From NCBI GenBank assembly GCA_023511535.1, contig JAIMBK010000031.1:1-36262 (forward strand): a stretch of DNA of 36,262 nucleotides, given 5' to 3'. Below, one piece after another: positions 8,370 to 16,717 of this stretch; position 1 is the first letter of the stretch; the number at the start of each line of letters is the position of its first letter. The notes under the pieces were generated by a model that made no database searches, was not told the DNA's origin, and was given only the letters and a program-made list of their open reading frames with translations. Origin of the DNA: Armatimonadota bacterium (GTDB lineage Bacteria > Bacillota > Desulfotomaculia > Desulfotomaculales > Nap2-2B). The translations under genes were made by a program, and so were the position numbers.

Positions 8370-8864
8370 TTGGAAGAGAAGAGGGAAAACAAAAAGGAGA
8401 AGATTTTGTGGCTGATTATAGTTGCCTTGTTGATTGCGCTCATCGCTCAAAACTGCGCGTCCAGGTACATCTACCGCAAAACCGATGACCAAATTAAAAC
8501 CGGCCCGCCGGGCGCGGAAGAGTTTTTTCAATCCTGGGCGTGGCCGCTTAAGCAGGAGGAACCGAAACCTGCCGGGAAGGTTGGCCTGGCCGTGCCCGCC
8601 GGTGTGGTGGCGGACAAGGACGGCAACGCGGTTGTAATTATTCGAAACCAGGGCGATCAACCGGCGGTACCGGTGGTTAAATTTCGCGGGAGGGAGGTGT
8701 ATCGCTGCAGCCGCGCCCTGGGGCCGGGCGAAGCCGTGAAAGCGAAGGTTGCGTTCGGGCCGGGGAGTGGGACGGAGAGATTTGAAGTGTTGCTGGAAGC
8801 GCCGGAGGGGAAGGGATTAGGTGTAGGAATGTCGGTTATTTCCAAAGTTACATTCCAAAACTAA
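8370..8864 (+). CDS. Single-pass membrane protein with exposed beta-rich domain
   Basis: About 164 residues: basic N-terminus, one membrane helix (ILWLIIVALLIALIAQN), then an extracellular part whose second half (AVVIIRNQGDQPAVPVVKF...) has the look of a CARDB or other Ig-like beta sandwich. I choose TTG 8370 over GTG 8361: AGAAAGGGTGA ends about 6 bases before TTG but runs directly into GTG 8361. It opens the run of exported proteins that ends near 15.9 kb. A role in assembling or anchoring the surface structure is inferred from position only. Confidence 0.7.
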   Translation: MEEKRENKKEKILWLIIVALLIALIAQNCASRYIYRKTDDQIKTGPPGAEEFFQSWAWPLKQEEPKPAGKVGLAVPAGVVADKDGNAVVIIRNQGDQPAVPVVKFRGREVYRCSRALGPGEAVKAKVAFGPGSGTERFEVLLEAPEGKGLGVGMSVISKVTFQN

Positions 8865-8888
8865 AACTTAGAAAGGAGCGATTTTTAC

Positions 8889-9545
8889 ATGCGGAAAATC
8901 CAGATTATGCTAATTGCGGTATTGTTGGTTCTGAACCTGGTTTGCTTCGCTTGGGCAGACGCGACAATCACACTGACCGGAACGCTCGACCCGCTTAATA
9001 TCAGCGTTGTCGTGGACCCGGCCACGCTGGATTTCTCGTTGGCGGCTGGTCAGACGACAGCGACGCAAACGATAAACATACAAAACCGGACACAAGCTCC
9101 GATGAAGGTTACTCTTACCAGCCTGACGCTCGACGCTAATTCGTGGAAACCGGAGACTAACTGGATGGACACCGAAAACTTTCCGGTGTTGTCACTAGCT
9201 GACGCGCAGCGCAAGGCCGCTTTCGGGATTGAGCAGAGCCAGGGGTGGAACGGCGGCTGGAGAGACTCTTTTCCCGCGCCCACAGTCCGTTACGTGTTAG
9301 CTGGCGATGAAGGTACATCTTTATATCAGCCCGCAAACATTAGCGGCCTTGATGCAGCCGGAAGTAGATACGGTGGTTTTACCGAAATAAACTTAGGCAC
9401 TCTTTACGAGTGGGACAACGGACATGGCGATATGGTTTGGGGTCCGACAGGTTGCCTCAACCTAAAGTTAGTTGCCGATAAAAAACGTATAACAACAAAA
9501 AACCTACAAGGTACTTTGACTCTGGCGTTTGAATTGACGACGTAA
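8889..9545 (+). CDS. Secreted beta-rich surface protein
   Basis: 218 residues with a clear signal peptide (hydrophobic core LIAVLLVLNLVCF, cleavage near FAWA-DAT). The mature part starts ITLTGTLDPLNISVVVDP and continues with alternating Thr-rich strands, like pilus subunits or Ig-like surface domains. It has no anchor or sorting motif, so it is released, or held by partners. AAAGGAGCG precedes the ATG. The opening motif, a beta strand with xGTL, recurs at the N-termini of the next exported proteins, suggesting they form one assembly. Confidence 0.75.
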   Translation: MRKIQIMLIAVLLVLNLVCFAWADATITLTGTLDPLNISVVVDPATLDFSLAAGQTTATQTINIQNRTQAPMKVTLTSLTLDANSWKPETNWMDTENFPVLSLADAQRKAAFGIEQSQGWNGGWRDSFPAPTVRYVLAGDEGTSLYQPANISGLDAAGSRYGGFTEINLGTLYEWDNGHGDMVWGPTGCLNLKLVADKKRITTKNLQGTLTLAFELTT

Positions 9546-9555
9546 CCATTAGAAA

Positions 9556-9584
9556 GCCCCGGCTCCGCGCCGGGGCCTAAATTT
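9556..9584 (+). terminator. Hairpin terminator between surface-protein genes
   Basis: GCCCCGG (9556-9562) pairs with CCGGGGC (9570-9576), followed by CTAAATTT; the next ribosome binding site lies about 10 bases further on. Confidence 0.65.
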
Positions 9585-9606
9585 CCAAACAGGAGGCGAT
9601 ATTTCA

Positions 9607-10770
9607 ATGCGTTTTCTAACTGCAATCATTTTTACGCTTGTTTTTATCTTTTTGGCTGTACCGATCTGGGCAAGCGAAACCCAGAGCGTGACCGGAGTGG
9701 TTTACGAGACGCAAGCCGGGCAAAATCAAGCCCGGCAATCTGGACTGGCTGATCAACAGACCAATCAGCAACCCGGCCAGAATCAGCAACATGATCAAGC
9801 GGTCCAGGAGCAGTCCGAACCTGCTCAATTCCAGCCCGGCAACGATACTCAGGCTGGACAGCAGGAACCGGGCCAACCCCAGGGTAATCAGCAAACAGGA
9901 GACCAACCTTCCCAACGGTCCGGTGAACAGCAGGCCGGTCAGCAGACTGATCAGCAAACCGGACAAAATCAATCTGACCAACAACAACCGGGTCAAAACC
10001 AGCAGTCCGGGCAGCAACCTGACCAGGGTGGAAACCAGACCCAGAATGAAGGGCAATCTCAGCTGGTTCAGCCCGGCCAGAGCGGCCAACTGACCAATCA
10101 GCAAGCCGAACAAAACCAGCCTGGTCAACAGGAGCAAACCGACCAACAGTCGGTCGCTGAATCGGTTTATGGCCGACAGGATCAACAAACCCAATCGGTA
10201 ACAGAAACGGTATATTCCTCCGGCAACCAGCAGCAGCAGGCCCAGCAACCGGTGCAACCGCGGCCCGAATTGCCTGCCCGTCCTGCTGTGAGGGCGGAAA
10301 GCCCGCCGCCGTTCATGTTTCGCGGAAAGGGTACCGTGCAAGCGGCGGTCTACGCCGATGGGCCGGTGGAAATGCTTCTGGCCGCCGTTGAAGGCGTGCC
10401 GGAGACGGTCAATATCGAAGTTTTCTTTGCTGGCGCGAAGGTGGCCGAGGTCCGGGAAGGCCAGATTGTGTTTGCCACGCCGTTTGTGGTGGAGGGCAAC
10501 AAGCAGGTAGAGATTCGGTTTTCCGGACGTGGGAAACTGGAAAGCGCCAAACTGCACTTCTCCGATACGCCGCTGGCCAGGCAATCCGGGCCGGAGCACG
10601 CAATCCAGCAACCGGCGCAGCCTGGGCCGGGGCAGTCCCAGGGAAGCGATCAGCCTAATCATCTTTCCGGTGGCCAGGGGCAGGCCGGTCAATCCGACCA
10701 GGGACAACCCGGCCTAGATAAGCAACCTGATAGTCAATCTGTTACTGAAGCGGTTTACGGCCCGGCTTAA
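9607..10770 (+). CDS. Secreted Gln/Asn/Gly-rich low-complexity protein with SVTxxVYG repeats
   Basis: 387 residues: signal peptide (1-22, LVFIFLAVPIWA), a Q/N/G/P-rich disordered region (~35-225) built from loose repeats such as QPGQNQQ, a folded beta-rich domain (~230-325, starting near FMFRGKGTVQAAVYADG), and a second Gln-rich stretch to the end. A short motif brackets the disordered parts four times: SVTGVVYE near 27, SVAESVYG near 182, SVTETVYS near 197 and SVTEAVYG at 378-385, almost at the C-terminus. Such spacing suggests a beta strand used for docking. It may be a flexible linker or adhesive fibre of the surface apparatus. The long open frame on the other strand here results from the repetitive codons. 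Confidence 0.8.
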   Translation: MRFLTAIIFTLVFIFLAVPIWASETQSVTGVVYETQAGQNQARQSGLADQQTNQQPGQNQQHDQAVQEQSEPAQFQPGNDTQAGQQEPGQPQGNQQTGDQPSQRSGEQQAGQQTDQQTGQNQSDQQQPGQNQQSGQQPDQGGNQTQNEGQSQLVQPGQSGQLTNQQAEQNQPGQQEQTDQQSVAESVYGRQDQQTQSVTETVYSSGNQQQQAQQPVQPRPELPARPAVRAESPPPFMFRGKGTVQAAVYADGPVEMLLAAVEGVPETVNIEVFFAGAKVAEVREGQIVFATPFVVEGNKQVEIRFSGRGKLESAKLHFSDTPLARQSGPEHAIQQPAQPGPGQSQGSDQPNHLSGGQGQAGQSDQGQPGLDKQPDSQSVTEAVYGPA

Positions 10771-10787
10771 AACCGGGCCTTTAAATT
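10759..10787 (+). terminator. Hairpin terminator with stop codon in its loop
   Basis: GGCCCGG (10759-10765) pairs with CCGGGCC (10773-10779); the TAA stop of the upstream gene (10768-10770) is inside the loop. TTTAAATTT and the next AAAGGAGG follow directly. Confidence 0.65.
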
Positions 10788-10805
10788 TAAAAAGGAGGTC
10801 TGTTT

Positions 10806-13800
10806 ATGAATACCAGAATCCCTATTTTTGCTGTTTTATTGCTGCTTGCGGGGCTTGTTTTAGCTGTCAGTGCCGTACATGCGGACGTTGTGATCCCGCT
10901 TAGCGGTACGGTGTCCGGCGAAGTTTACGAGCTAACCGCTACTCCAACCTACCCCTCCGGGTCCACGGTGCCGCCGGACGCGGATATTTCGTTCACGTTC
11001 CCGGTGCCGGTGCTGGTGGTGAAGGATTATATTATACCAACTTTACCATACGTAGAGGACTGGCAAGTTGGCATAGTGCGGGATGCGCATGACCCGAGAG
11101 TGATCCACCTGCGCCCACAGTTGTCTCTCAAAAAAGATAGAGAGCAATTTCCGCACACGCTCAAGTGGCCCGCCGGTCAAGTAGTTATTTGGTTCAACGG
11201 GGACGAAGTGGTTTCCGAGGACGAAAATTACGGAAGTTGGAAGGAGTACAGCTACCTGGCCGGGAAGAGTTACACCTTCACAGTGACGGCGCAAGGTGAG
11301 CAACCCAAAATTCTTGCCACGAACCCTCCGGAAGGGGCGGTTGTAGAAGCGACCGCCGAAGGGTGCGTAGGTCAACCAACGATCTGGAGCCATCCGGATC
11401 AAGTCCTTAAAACAGCGTTTTTATTTGAACAACCTATAAAAGTAATTGATAAAACCAGGGTAAAAACAAGCGGTTCCTGGGGCACCTGGGAAGGGTCGAT
11501 ACCCTTTGACCCTCCCGATATCTTTGGCAGGTATATGCTTACTCTTCCCAATATCCGGAATATAGCCTTCTATGGGCCAGCGATGACTGGAGAGGTAACT
11601 ATAACTCTCCTGCCCGGCGCTGTGCAGACCTTAAACGGTCTAATAAACGACAGGGAAATTAACCTATCGTATAAGGTTAACCCGGTCAATATTGGTGAGT
11701 TTAAGGCTAACCCTTCGCCGGGACAGAACCAGGAAATACCAAAAGAACCTGCCGAAGAGTGGAGGGCCAGGATCGAAGGCATTAAAGTAACCGCTCCGGT
11801 GAGAGGCAGCGGCGCCGTGTACGTCGGAGGTGACAGGCTAAGAAAGTTCACTGAAAACGGGATGTTGGAGTGGGAAAAAATACCTGGTCATGTAGCTGAT
11901 GAGTATTCATTGCCTGTTATAGCGAGCGACGGCGTAATTTACACCGTTTTTAAGGGCGATAGGTGCTACCTGGAATCCTACAACGCAGACGGAACGCTCA
12001 GGTTTTCGGTACCGCTGCCCGGCGGAGAATACCTTGCCCCTCCGGCTATTTTGCCGGATGGTGACATCGTTGTAGTGTCGAAATGGGCAACGAGTGGGCT
12101 TGCCTATAGCGGCGGTAACGTTATCACGCACATATCCCCTGCCGGTTTCGTAAAATCGGCGGTGCGCGCTGATGAGATCGATGACGAATGGGAGATTATT
12201 AGCGCCGAAAGCGATAGTGTATTACTTGCCCTGCCGTTTGCAAAAAGCAGCGGTGCTGATTTTAATGCGGTGGTAAAAATAGTTTTGCCCGAGTCGGGTG
12301 TTTATGACATTTCCGACGCGCCCGATTTGGTTTTTTGGTCGTATCCTATTACTTCGGCAGAAATACTTTACGATGTTGCAGGTGGTAATGACTATGTATA
12401 TGTGCTAAAGGGTGATTCGGGCGGGAATAACGCTAACCTGGTAGTTTTATCAAAAACCGACGGTAGAATAATTAAAACTATTACGATTGTTGAAAACAAC
12501 AAGCCGGAAGTTAAGGCCATCGAAAAGAACGACCCGCGTCCGATAACCTGCGTAAGCGGGAACGATGTTTACGTGGGTAATTACCAGGTGAACGTTGCCG
12601 ACGGTAACGTGGTCCACCTGGGTAAATCAGTTATTGCCGTTGACGATAACGGGGCAAAGCTGCATTTTACCCGGGGCAACGGAAGGAAGCCAGTGATTAC
12701 CGGAAACGGCTGGGAGCAGCAGTTGATCGACGACGGATTTTACTACGTCGTCGGCTCTTGTTTTGGATCGTTGTACGTAGTGATTGATACGTCCCGTGCC
12801 GGTCAGCCGTACCTGATTAAGTACAGCGACCAGCAGCCGCAGTCTCAACCGCAACCGGTGCGCCTGGAGGTGCGGCCCGGCGAAGCCACGGTGAAGGTGG
12901 GCGAATCGGTACAATTCTACGCCGTGGCGGTTTATTCGGACAATTCCGAGAGGAACGTCACCCAGGAGGCCACCTGGTCAATTTCCACTCCTGCCGTGGC
13001 AAGTGTTAACGTTGGTCTGGCAACCGGTATCGCTCCTGGTCAGACGGATGTAATTGCTACCTGGCAAGGATTAACCGGCACGGCGAAGCTCACCGTGGTC
13101 CAGCCGCAGCAGCCTGCACCGGCGATTCCTTCTGGCGACGGCGGCGGCGTAGCCGAGCCGGAACCGGTAAAAGAACCGCAACCTGTTAAGTTGGAGGTGA
13201 CGCCGAAAACTGCCGACCTCCTTGTAGGCGATTCCGTGCAGCTGGAAGCTGTGCTGCACTTAAGCGACGGCAGCACTAAGGGTGTGACCCGTGACCCAGC
13301 CACGTCCTGGAAATCCGAAGCGGAAGGCGTTGCCAGCGTGGGCAGCGGGCCGGACGGCGGCAAAGCGACCGGCGTAGCTCCCGGTAGGGCTAAAATAACT
13401 GCAACTTACGCCGGACTCATCGATGATGCAGCTGTGACCGTCCGGGAACTAACTGGGAAAGTGTACGGCTATGTGTTTGATAAGGACGACAAACCGGTTG
13501 CCGATGTCAGGGTAGAGCTGCACTCTACCCCGCGGGTAGCCTTCACTGACAGCGAAGGCTACTACGAATTTCAGGACGTGCCTTTCGGTCGGCACACCGT
13601 CCTGATCGCGGACACCCGGCTTGAGCAGGTGCAGAGGATCGACGTGATCCTGGACGTGGGCGGCCAACGGATTGTGCGAGAAGGCAGCGACCGGGCCGAG
13701 GTGCAGCTGGCCAGGGCTGAGCGGGAGAAGCGCGTGGACTTCGTGGTGGTGCCGAAAGATACCGGCGGGACCGTAGAAATCCAGATTGGCGGAGGAGACA

Positions 13801-14339
13801 TACCGCCTGAGCCCCCACCGGAGCCGGAAACTACCCCGGTAAAGCCGGAGCCTTCACCCGTGCCGCCGTCGGTAATGCCGCAGTTTAAGCCGGAGCCGGA
13901 ACCGGCGCCGCAACCGGAACCTGAACCGATGCCGGAACCTGAGATTACCCCGCAACCGGAACCCGAACCGGCGCTGGAACCTGGGCCTGCACCGGAGAAA
14001 GAGAAGAGGCGCATATTCTGGTACCCCGTGCTTTTGCTCCTGATCCTGCCGTTTATCCGCCGGAGCGTGAACGTCTCCGTCGAAATCCGGCGCGATCCCG
14101 GCGACGTGAAAGCGGTAGTCTATCGTGATGTCCGCGGGCCAAAAACGGTGAAAGTTGTTGCTTATATTAATGGCGACAAGCACTCTGTTTTCAACTTGGA
14201 TCGCGACGGCCAGCACGTCATCGGCATTACTCCCGATAGCTACGCGCTGGTGGAAATCAAAACCCCGGGCCGGAGAAACGTATCCCGGAAGAAAACCGCA
14301 ACTTATGGAGGTGTTCTCGACAATGTTCTTGACAAGTAA
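10806..14339 (+). CDS. Large multidomain surface protein with C-terminal membrane anchor and conserved tail
   Basis: 1177 residues. In order: signal peptide (1-27, ending SAVHA), N-terminal beta-rich region opening IPLSGTVSGEVYE, a PQQ-like beta-propeller-like region (~330-680, GAVYVGG, GVIYTVF, NDVYVGN), two BIG2 (Ig-like) domains (~684-765 and ~794-880, each with KVGESVQ/LVGDSVQ and GxAPG motifs), a carboxypeptidase-regulatory-like beta sandwich (~883-985, SEGYYEFQDVPFG), a Pro/Glu-rich spacer (~1000-1062, EPEPAP-type repeats), one membrane helix (~1068-1084) and a 90-residue tail (1088-1177). The spacer would cross the cell wall. The domain set is typical of adhesins. The tail recurs in the next gene. 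A role in mating-pair contact is inferred. Confidence 0.85.
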   Translation: MNTRIPIFAVLLLLAGLVLAVSAVHADVVIPLSGTVSGEVYELTATPTYPSGSTVPPDADISFTFPVPVLVVKDYIIPTLPYVEDWQVGIVRDAHDPRVIHLRPQLSLKKDREQFPHTLKWPAGQVVIWFNGDEVVSEDENYGSWKEYSYLAGKSYTFTVTAQGEQPKILATNPPEGAVVEATAEGCVGQPTIWSHPDQVLKTAFLFEQPIKVIDKTRVKTSGSWGTWEGSIPFDPPDIFGRYMLTLPNIRNIAFYGPAMTGEVTITLLPGAVQTLNGLINDREINLSYKVNPVNIGEFKANPSPGQNQEIPKEPAEEWRARIEGIKVTAPVRGSGAVYVGGDRLRKFTENGMLEWEKIPGHVADEYSLPVIASDGVIYTVFKGDRCYLESYNADGTLRFSVPLPGGEYLAPPAILPDGDIVVVSKWATSGLAYSGGNVITHISPAGFVKSAVRADEIDDEWEIISAESDSVLLALPFAKSSGADFNAVVKIVLPESGVYDISDAPDLVFWSYPITSAEILYDVAGGNDYVYVLKGDSGGNNANLVVLSKTDGRIIKTITIVENNKPEVKAIEKNDPRPITCVSGNDVYVGNYQVNVADGNVVHLGKSVIAVDDNGAKLHFTRGNGRKPVITGNGWEQQLIDDGFYYVVGSCFGSLYVVIDTSRAGQPYLIKYSDQQPQSQPQPVRLEVRPGEATVKVGESVQFYAVAVYSDNSERNVTQEATWSISTPAVASVNVGLATGIAPGQTDVIATWQGLTGTAKLTVVQPQQPAPAIPSGDGGGVAEPEPVKEPQPVKLEVTPKTADLLVGDSVQLEAVLHLSDGSTKGVTRDPATSWKSEAEGVASVGSGPDGGKATGVAPGRAKITATYAGLIDDAAVTVRELTGKVYGYVFDKDDKPVADVRVELHSTPRVAFTDSEGYYEFQDVPFGRHTVLIADTRLEQVQRIDVILDVGGQRIVREGSDRAEVQLARAEREKRVDFVVVPKDTGGTVEIQIGGGDIPPEPPPEPETTPVKPEPSPVPPSVMPQFKPEPEPAPQPEPEPMPEPEITPQPEPEPALEPGPAPEKEKRRIFWYPVLLLLILPFIRRSVNVSVEIRRDPGDVKAVVYRDVRGPKTVKVVAYINGDKHSVFNLDRDGQHVIGITPDSYALVEIKTPGRRNVSRKKTATYGGVLDNVLDK

Positions 14340-15447
14340 TCCCAACAGGGGCGGCCTTAAAGCCGCCCCTGCAATTTTAATCGCCCTGCTGTTACTGTTG
14401 TTCGTAATCCTGCCGGTCTATGCTGGCGAAAACGAAATGCACGGCATAGTCAATTACCGTGATGGTGTTTTATATGTTTTTCATTGGGACGATGCCCCGG
14501 CCCGGCTTTACATTCCACCTGAACTGAAGGTCGAGGGCCAGGAGGTCGCTACCCGCACGGGAAAAAACCCGGTGCAGCGGGGTTTTGAAATGGAGGCGCG
14601 TTTTAAACCGGCGACGAGCGGTAGCTATTATTTTGAACCCAAAAAAGACATAGACTTTGACCTTCTCGTTGCCAGATTGACGGGCGTGGGTGACGTAATG
14701 TATGAAATCGGTGGCGAGAAAAAGGTCATTCACGTCAATTCAAATGATCAAAGGCGGTTTGACGTAAAACTGCCGGACTTTGAAATCGATTACAGCTCGC
14801 CTTATAGCGTTTCATCTTCCGGCAATATTAAACTTACTAAGGTATTTACCGGCGAATCAAACAAAGGTTACAAAAATAAGGACATTTGGGCTTATACCGC
14901 CGACGGGGGCATCCTGGACGGCACGATGACACTGAGACACCACACCTTACCGTCAGGTGAAAACCGGGGACCTACGTTCACCTTTCCGTTTTGTCCGGGA
15001 AGCGCTTCTTATTGGCTGTCGAATCTTCCTGAACCGAAACCCGACAAAACACCTCCCCCGGAAACTCCCCCAAAAACCAATCCCGGCAATTTTCCGGGCA
15101 AGCGTTATCTCCTGTTGTTGATTCCTGCGGCGGCTGCGCTTTTGCTGCTGCCCTTCGCACGCCAGAGAGTAAACGTTTCTGTCGAGTTGGAACTTACTGA
15201 AAGCGGTGCGCAAGCAGTTGTTTACAGGGACGTCCGGGGGCCGGAAAAGGTTAGGGTCGTTCTCGACGTAAATAGCAAGGAGCAGGAGTTTATTTTGAAG
15301 CGCAACGAAAGCCGGACCGTGGCCATCGAAGGAATTGGCTACATTCAGGTAGCGATCAGGACCCCGGGCCGGAGGAACGTTTCTAAAAACACCCGTGCAG
15401 AGTTACTTATAAGGAGTGAGACCGATGGAAGAAATCAAGATCGTTGA
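14323..15447 (+). CDS. Smaller surface protein sharing the same anchor and tail
   Basis: 374 residues from ATG 14323, preceded by GGAGGTG at 9 bases; it overlaps the previous gene by 17 bases. Signal peptide (~1-33, ILIALLLLLFVILPVYA), an unrecognised beta-rich outer domain (MHGIVNYRDGVLYVF onwards), a short Pro/Thr-rich spacer (PKPDKTPPPETPPKT), a membrane helix (YLLLLIPAAAALLLLPFA) and a C-terminal tail from residue 283. The tail matches that of the upstream protein at VNVSVE, AVVYRDVRGP and TPGRRNVS. The two proteins probably work as a pair at the same site. Family unknown to me. Confidence 0.8.
   Translation: MFLTSNPNRGGLKAAPAILIALLLLLFVILPVYAGENEMHGIVNYRDGVLYVFHWDDAPARLYIPPELKVEGQEVATRTGKNPVQRGFEMEARFKPATSGSYYFEPKKDIDFDLLVARLTGVGDVMYEIGGEKKVIHVNSNDQRRFDVKLPDFEIDYSSPYSVSSSGNIKLTKVFTGESNKGYKNKDIWAYTADGGILDGTMTLRHHTLPSGENRGPTFTFPFCPGSASYWLSNLPEPKPDKTPPPETPPKTNPGNFPGKRYLLLLIPAAAALLLLPFARQRVNVSVELELTESGAQAVVYRDVRGPEKVRVVLDVNSKEQEFILKRNESRTVAIEGIGYIQVAIRTPGRRNVSKNTRAELLIRSETDGRNQDR
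14347..14370 (+). other. Perfect GC hairpin within the first codons of the anchored protein
   Basis: AGGGGCGGC (14347-14355) pairs exactly with GCCGCCCCT (14362-14370). It lies 24 bases inside the coding region and just past the stop of the upstream gene, so it could pause ribosomes or RNA polymerase. There is no T-run directly after it. Confidence 0.6.
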
Positions 15448-15922
15448 TAACGCTGCCGACGGGGCGTCCCCGGCGGAGCCCCGTTACGCTGATCTACCCG
15501 TCAGGGAGAGCGACTTTGAGGACCGCTTGCCGCTTGCGATCCGGAAAAAGATCGCCGCCAAAAAAGCAAAACAGGCCGCGCAGGAAGCTAAGGAATCCGC
15601 CAAATTAGAGCGGTACCGGCAAAATGCAAAAAAGCCGGTTTATCAACGGGAGGCCCGGCATTACCGGGCTTTTAACCCTTTCTCCTGGTTAAAGTACCTG
15701 GTGGACACGGTATTCCACGTCCTGGGCCACGTAGAAAACTTCGCCACCCTGCTCTGGAACGCTTTCGTCCTGGTGATCCTGGTGGGCCTGGTCTACGTGC
15801 TTTATCAGAAAGTTACGGGTCAGATGCTGCCCGGAGGGGAGGCGGTGATCAGTCTTTATAACGCGATAATTGAAAGGTTGGCCGGAGTGATCACGTTTAT
15901 TGTTAACAAATTAAACGGTTAA
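15425..15922 (+). CDS. Membrane protein with charged N-terminal coiled coil
   Basis: 165 residues from ATG 15425, behind AAGGAGTGAG; overlaps the upstream gene by 23 bases in another frame. The N-terminal ~85 residues are soluble and rich in Ala/Lys/Glu (IRKKIAAKKAKQAAQEAKES), likely a helix or coiled coil. A membrane segment follows (~112-130, LLWNAFVLVILVGLVYVLY) and an amphipathic helix at the C-terminus. It closes the surface-protein block and could link the tails of the two anchored proteins to the secretion machine; that is inference from position only. Confidence 0.7.
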   Translation: MEEIKIVDNAADGASPAEPRYADLPVRESDFEDRLPLAIRKKIAAKKAKQAAQEAKESAKLERYRQNAKKPVYQREARHYRAFNPFSWLKYLVDTVFHVLGHVENFATLLWNAFVLVILVGLVYVLYQKVTGQMLPGGEAVISLYNAIIERLAGVITFIVNKLNG

Positions 15923-15940
15923 AATAAGGAGGCGTTTACC

Positions 15941-16282
15941 ATGTGGGAGCTTAAAAAAGTGGCCTATAAAAACGTTGTGATTGACGGGGAAAAGTATATC
16001 AAGATCACAAAGACGTTTTGCGCGACGGCTAAAAACGAAGAAGAGCTGGAGGGTGCCATTCATTCTCTGATCGATGAGCAGTTTCCGGTGATCGTCGAAA
16101 AGGTCAAAAAGACCGGCAGGAAGGCTACGGTGGCGCTTTCCACTCTTGCGAAGAAAATCCGGTTCGGCAAAAACATAACCGGTGCCACCATCTGGGGCGC
16201 GTACACGGACGACGCGGAAGCGTGGAAAGACCCCCGTTATTGGGACAACGTGGAGGTCGAAACCAGGAAGGTCCACGGTTAA
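15941..16282 (+). CDS. Hypothetical small protein, paralogue of the gene at 19641
   Basis: 113 residues, no signal or membrane segment. It shares a pattern with the protein at 19641-19988: FKNV(Y/V)IDGEK(F/Y)IK near the N-terminus and a C-terminal block TDDAEAWKDPRYWDNV against TSDANAINDPQYWKNI, with a basic GRK/RFGKNI stretch between. ATG 15941 follows AAGGAGG. I know no function for this family; the compact, charged make-up suggests a cytoplasmic protein. Confidence 0.7.
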   Translation: MWELKKVAYKNVVIDGEKYIKITKTFCATAKNEEELEGAIHSLIDEQFPVIVEKVKKTGRKATVALSTLAKKIRFGKNITGATIWGAYTDDAEAWKDPRYWDNVEVETRKVHG

Positions 16283-16323
16283 ACCCCGGGCCTCCCTGAT
16301 GCGAAAAGTCTCAAATTTTTACG

Positions 16324-16360
16324 GCACGGGCAATCAAGTTTTACCCGTGCTTTTTGCTTT
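16324..16360 (+). terminator. Intrinsic terminator
   Basis: GCACGGG (16324-16330) pairs with CCCGTGC (16344-16350), followed by TTTTTGCTTTT. The rest of the 168-base gap to the next gene holds a weak second hairpin near 16398-16430 and nothing else I can name. Confidence 0.8.
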
Positions 16361-16450
16361 TGCGGGTCGTTCCCGCCGGTTACACCACCACGATCCACTT
16401 TTCCCATGTTCGCTTAAAACGTGGAAATTTCAGTAAGGAGGTAATCGAAA

Positions 16451-16717
16451 ATGCCGAAAGCAAGGCGCATTGCTATCATTTCCGGCGGCGGAAGGGCCGT
16501 CGAACCGGACGAGCGGCCGCCGGAAGAAATTTTCCCGGACGACCTGCCCGATGACGAGCTGGCGCAACTCCTGGAAGAGTACGAGCGGTCGGTGCAGGAC
16601 CTCCAGCAAGCTGCCGACGGGGAGGAAAGGGAGCGCGTAGACCAGCATGTATCTAACCAGCGTTCCATCCTTTCTGGTCTGTTAGGTTTATTCCGCCGCA
16701 GTAGGGGTGATCGGTAA
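16451..16717 (+). CDS. Small acidic hypothetical protein upstream of the amidoligase
   Basis: 88 residues. A short basic start (MPKARRIAIISGGGRAV), then a strongly acidic middle (PPEEIFPDDLPDDELAQLLE), a helical segment (YERSVQDLQQAADGEERERV) and a basic end (LFRRSRGDR). TAAGGAGGT precedes the ATG. Its stop overlaps the start of the SWIM-amidoligase gene by one base (TAATG), so the two are co-translated. It may be a partner or substrate of the amidoligase, but there is no direct evidence. Confidence 0.7.
   Translation: MPKARRIAIISGGGRAVEPDERPPEEIFPDDLPDDELAQLLEEYERSVQDLQQAADGEERERVDQHVSNQRSILSGLLGLFRRSRGDR

Noticed and set aside
9616..10707. Long 363-residue open frame on the minus strand opposite the Gln-rich protein
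   Set aside because: It is Leu/Gly-rich shadow sequence produced by CAG/CAA repeat codons, has no ribosome binding site, and the + frame has a signal peptide and repeated motifs.
13571..14345. Minus-strand frames opposite the Pro/Glu-rich spacer
   Set aside because: Low-complexity mirror of the CCGGAAC-type repeats; no start signal.
16451..16717. Idea that the 88-aa acidic protein is a Pup-like tag for the amidoligase
   Set aside because: It lacks the C-terminal Gly-Gly-Glu/Gln of Pup; only the acidic character and gene position fit.
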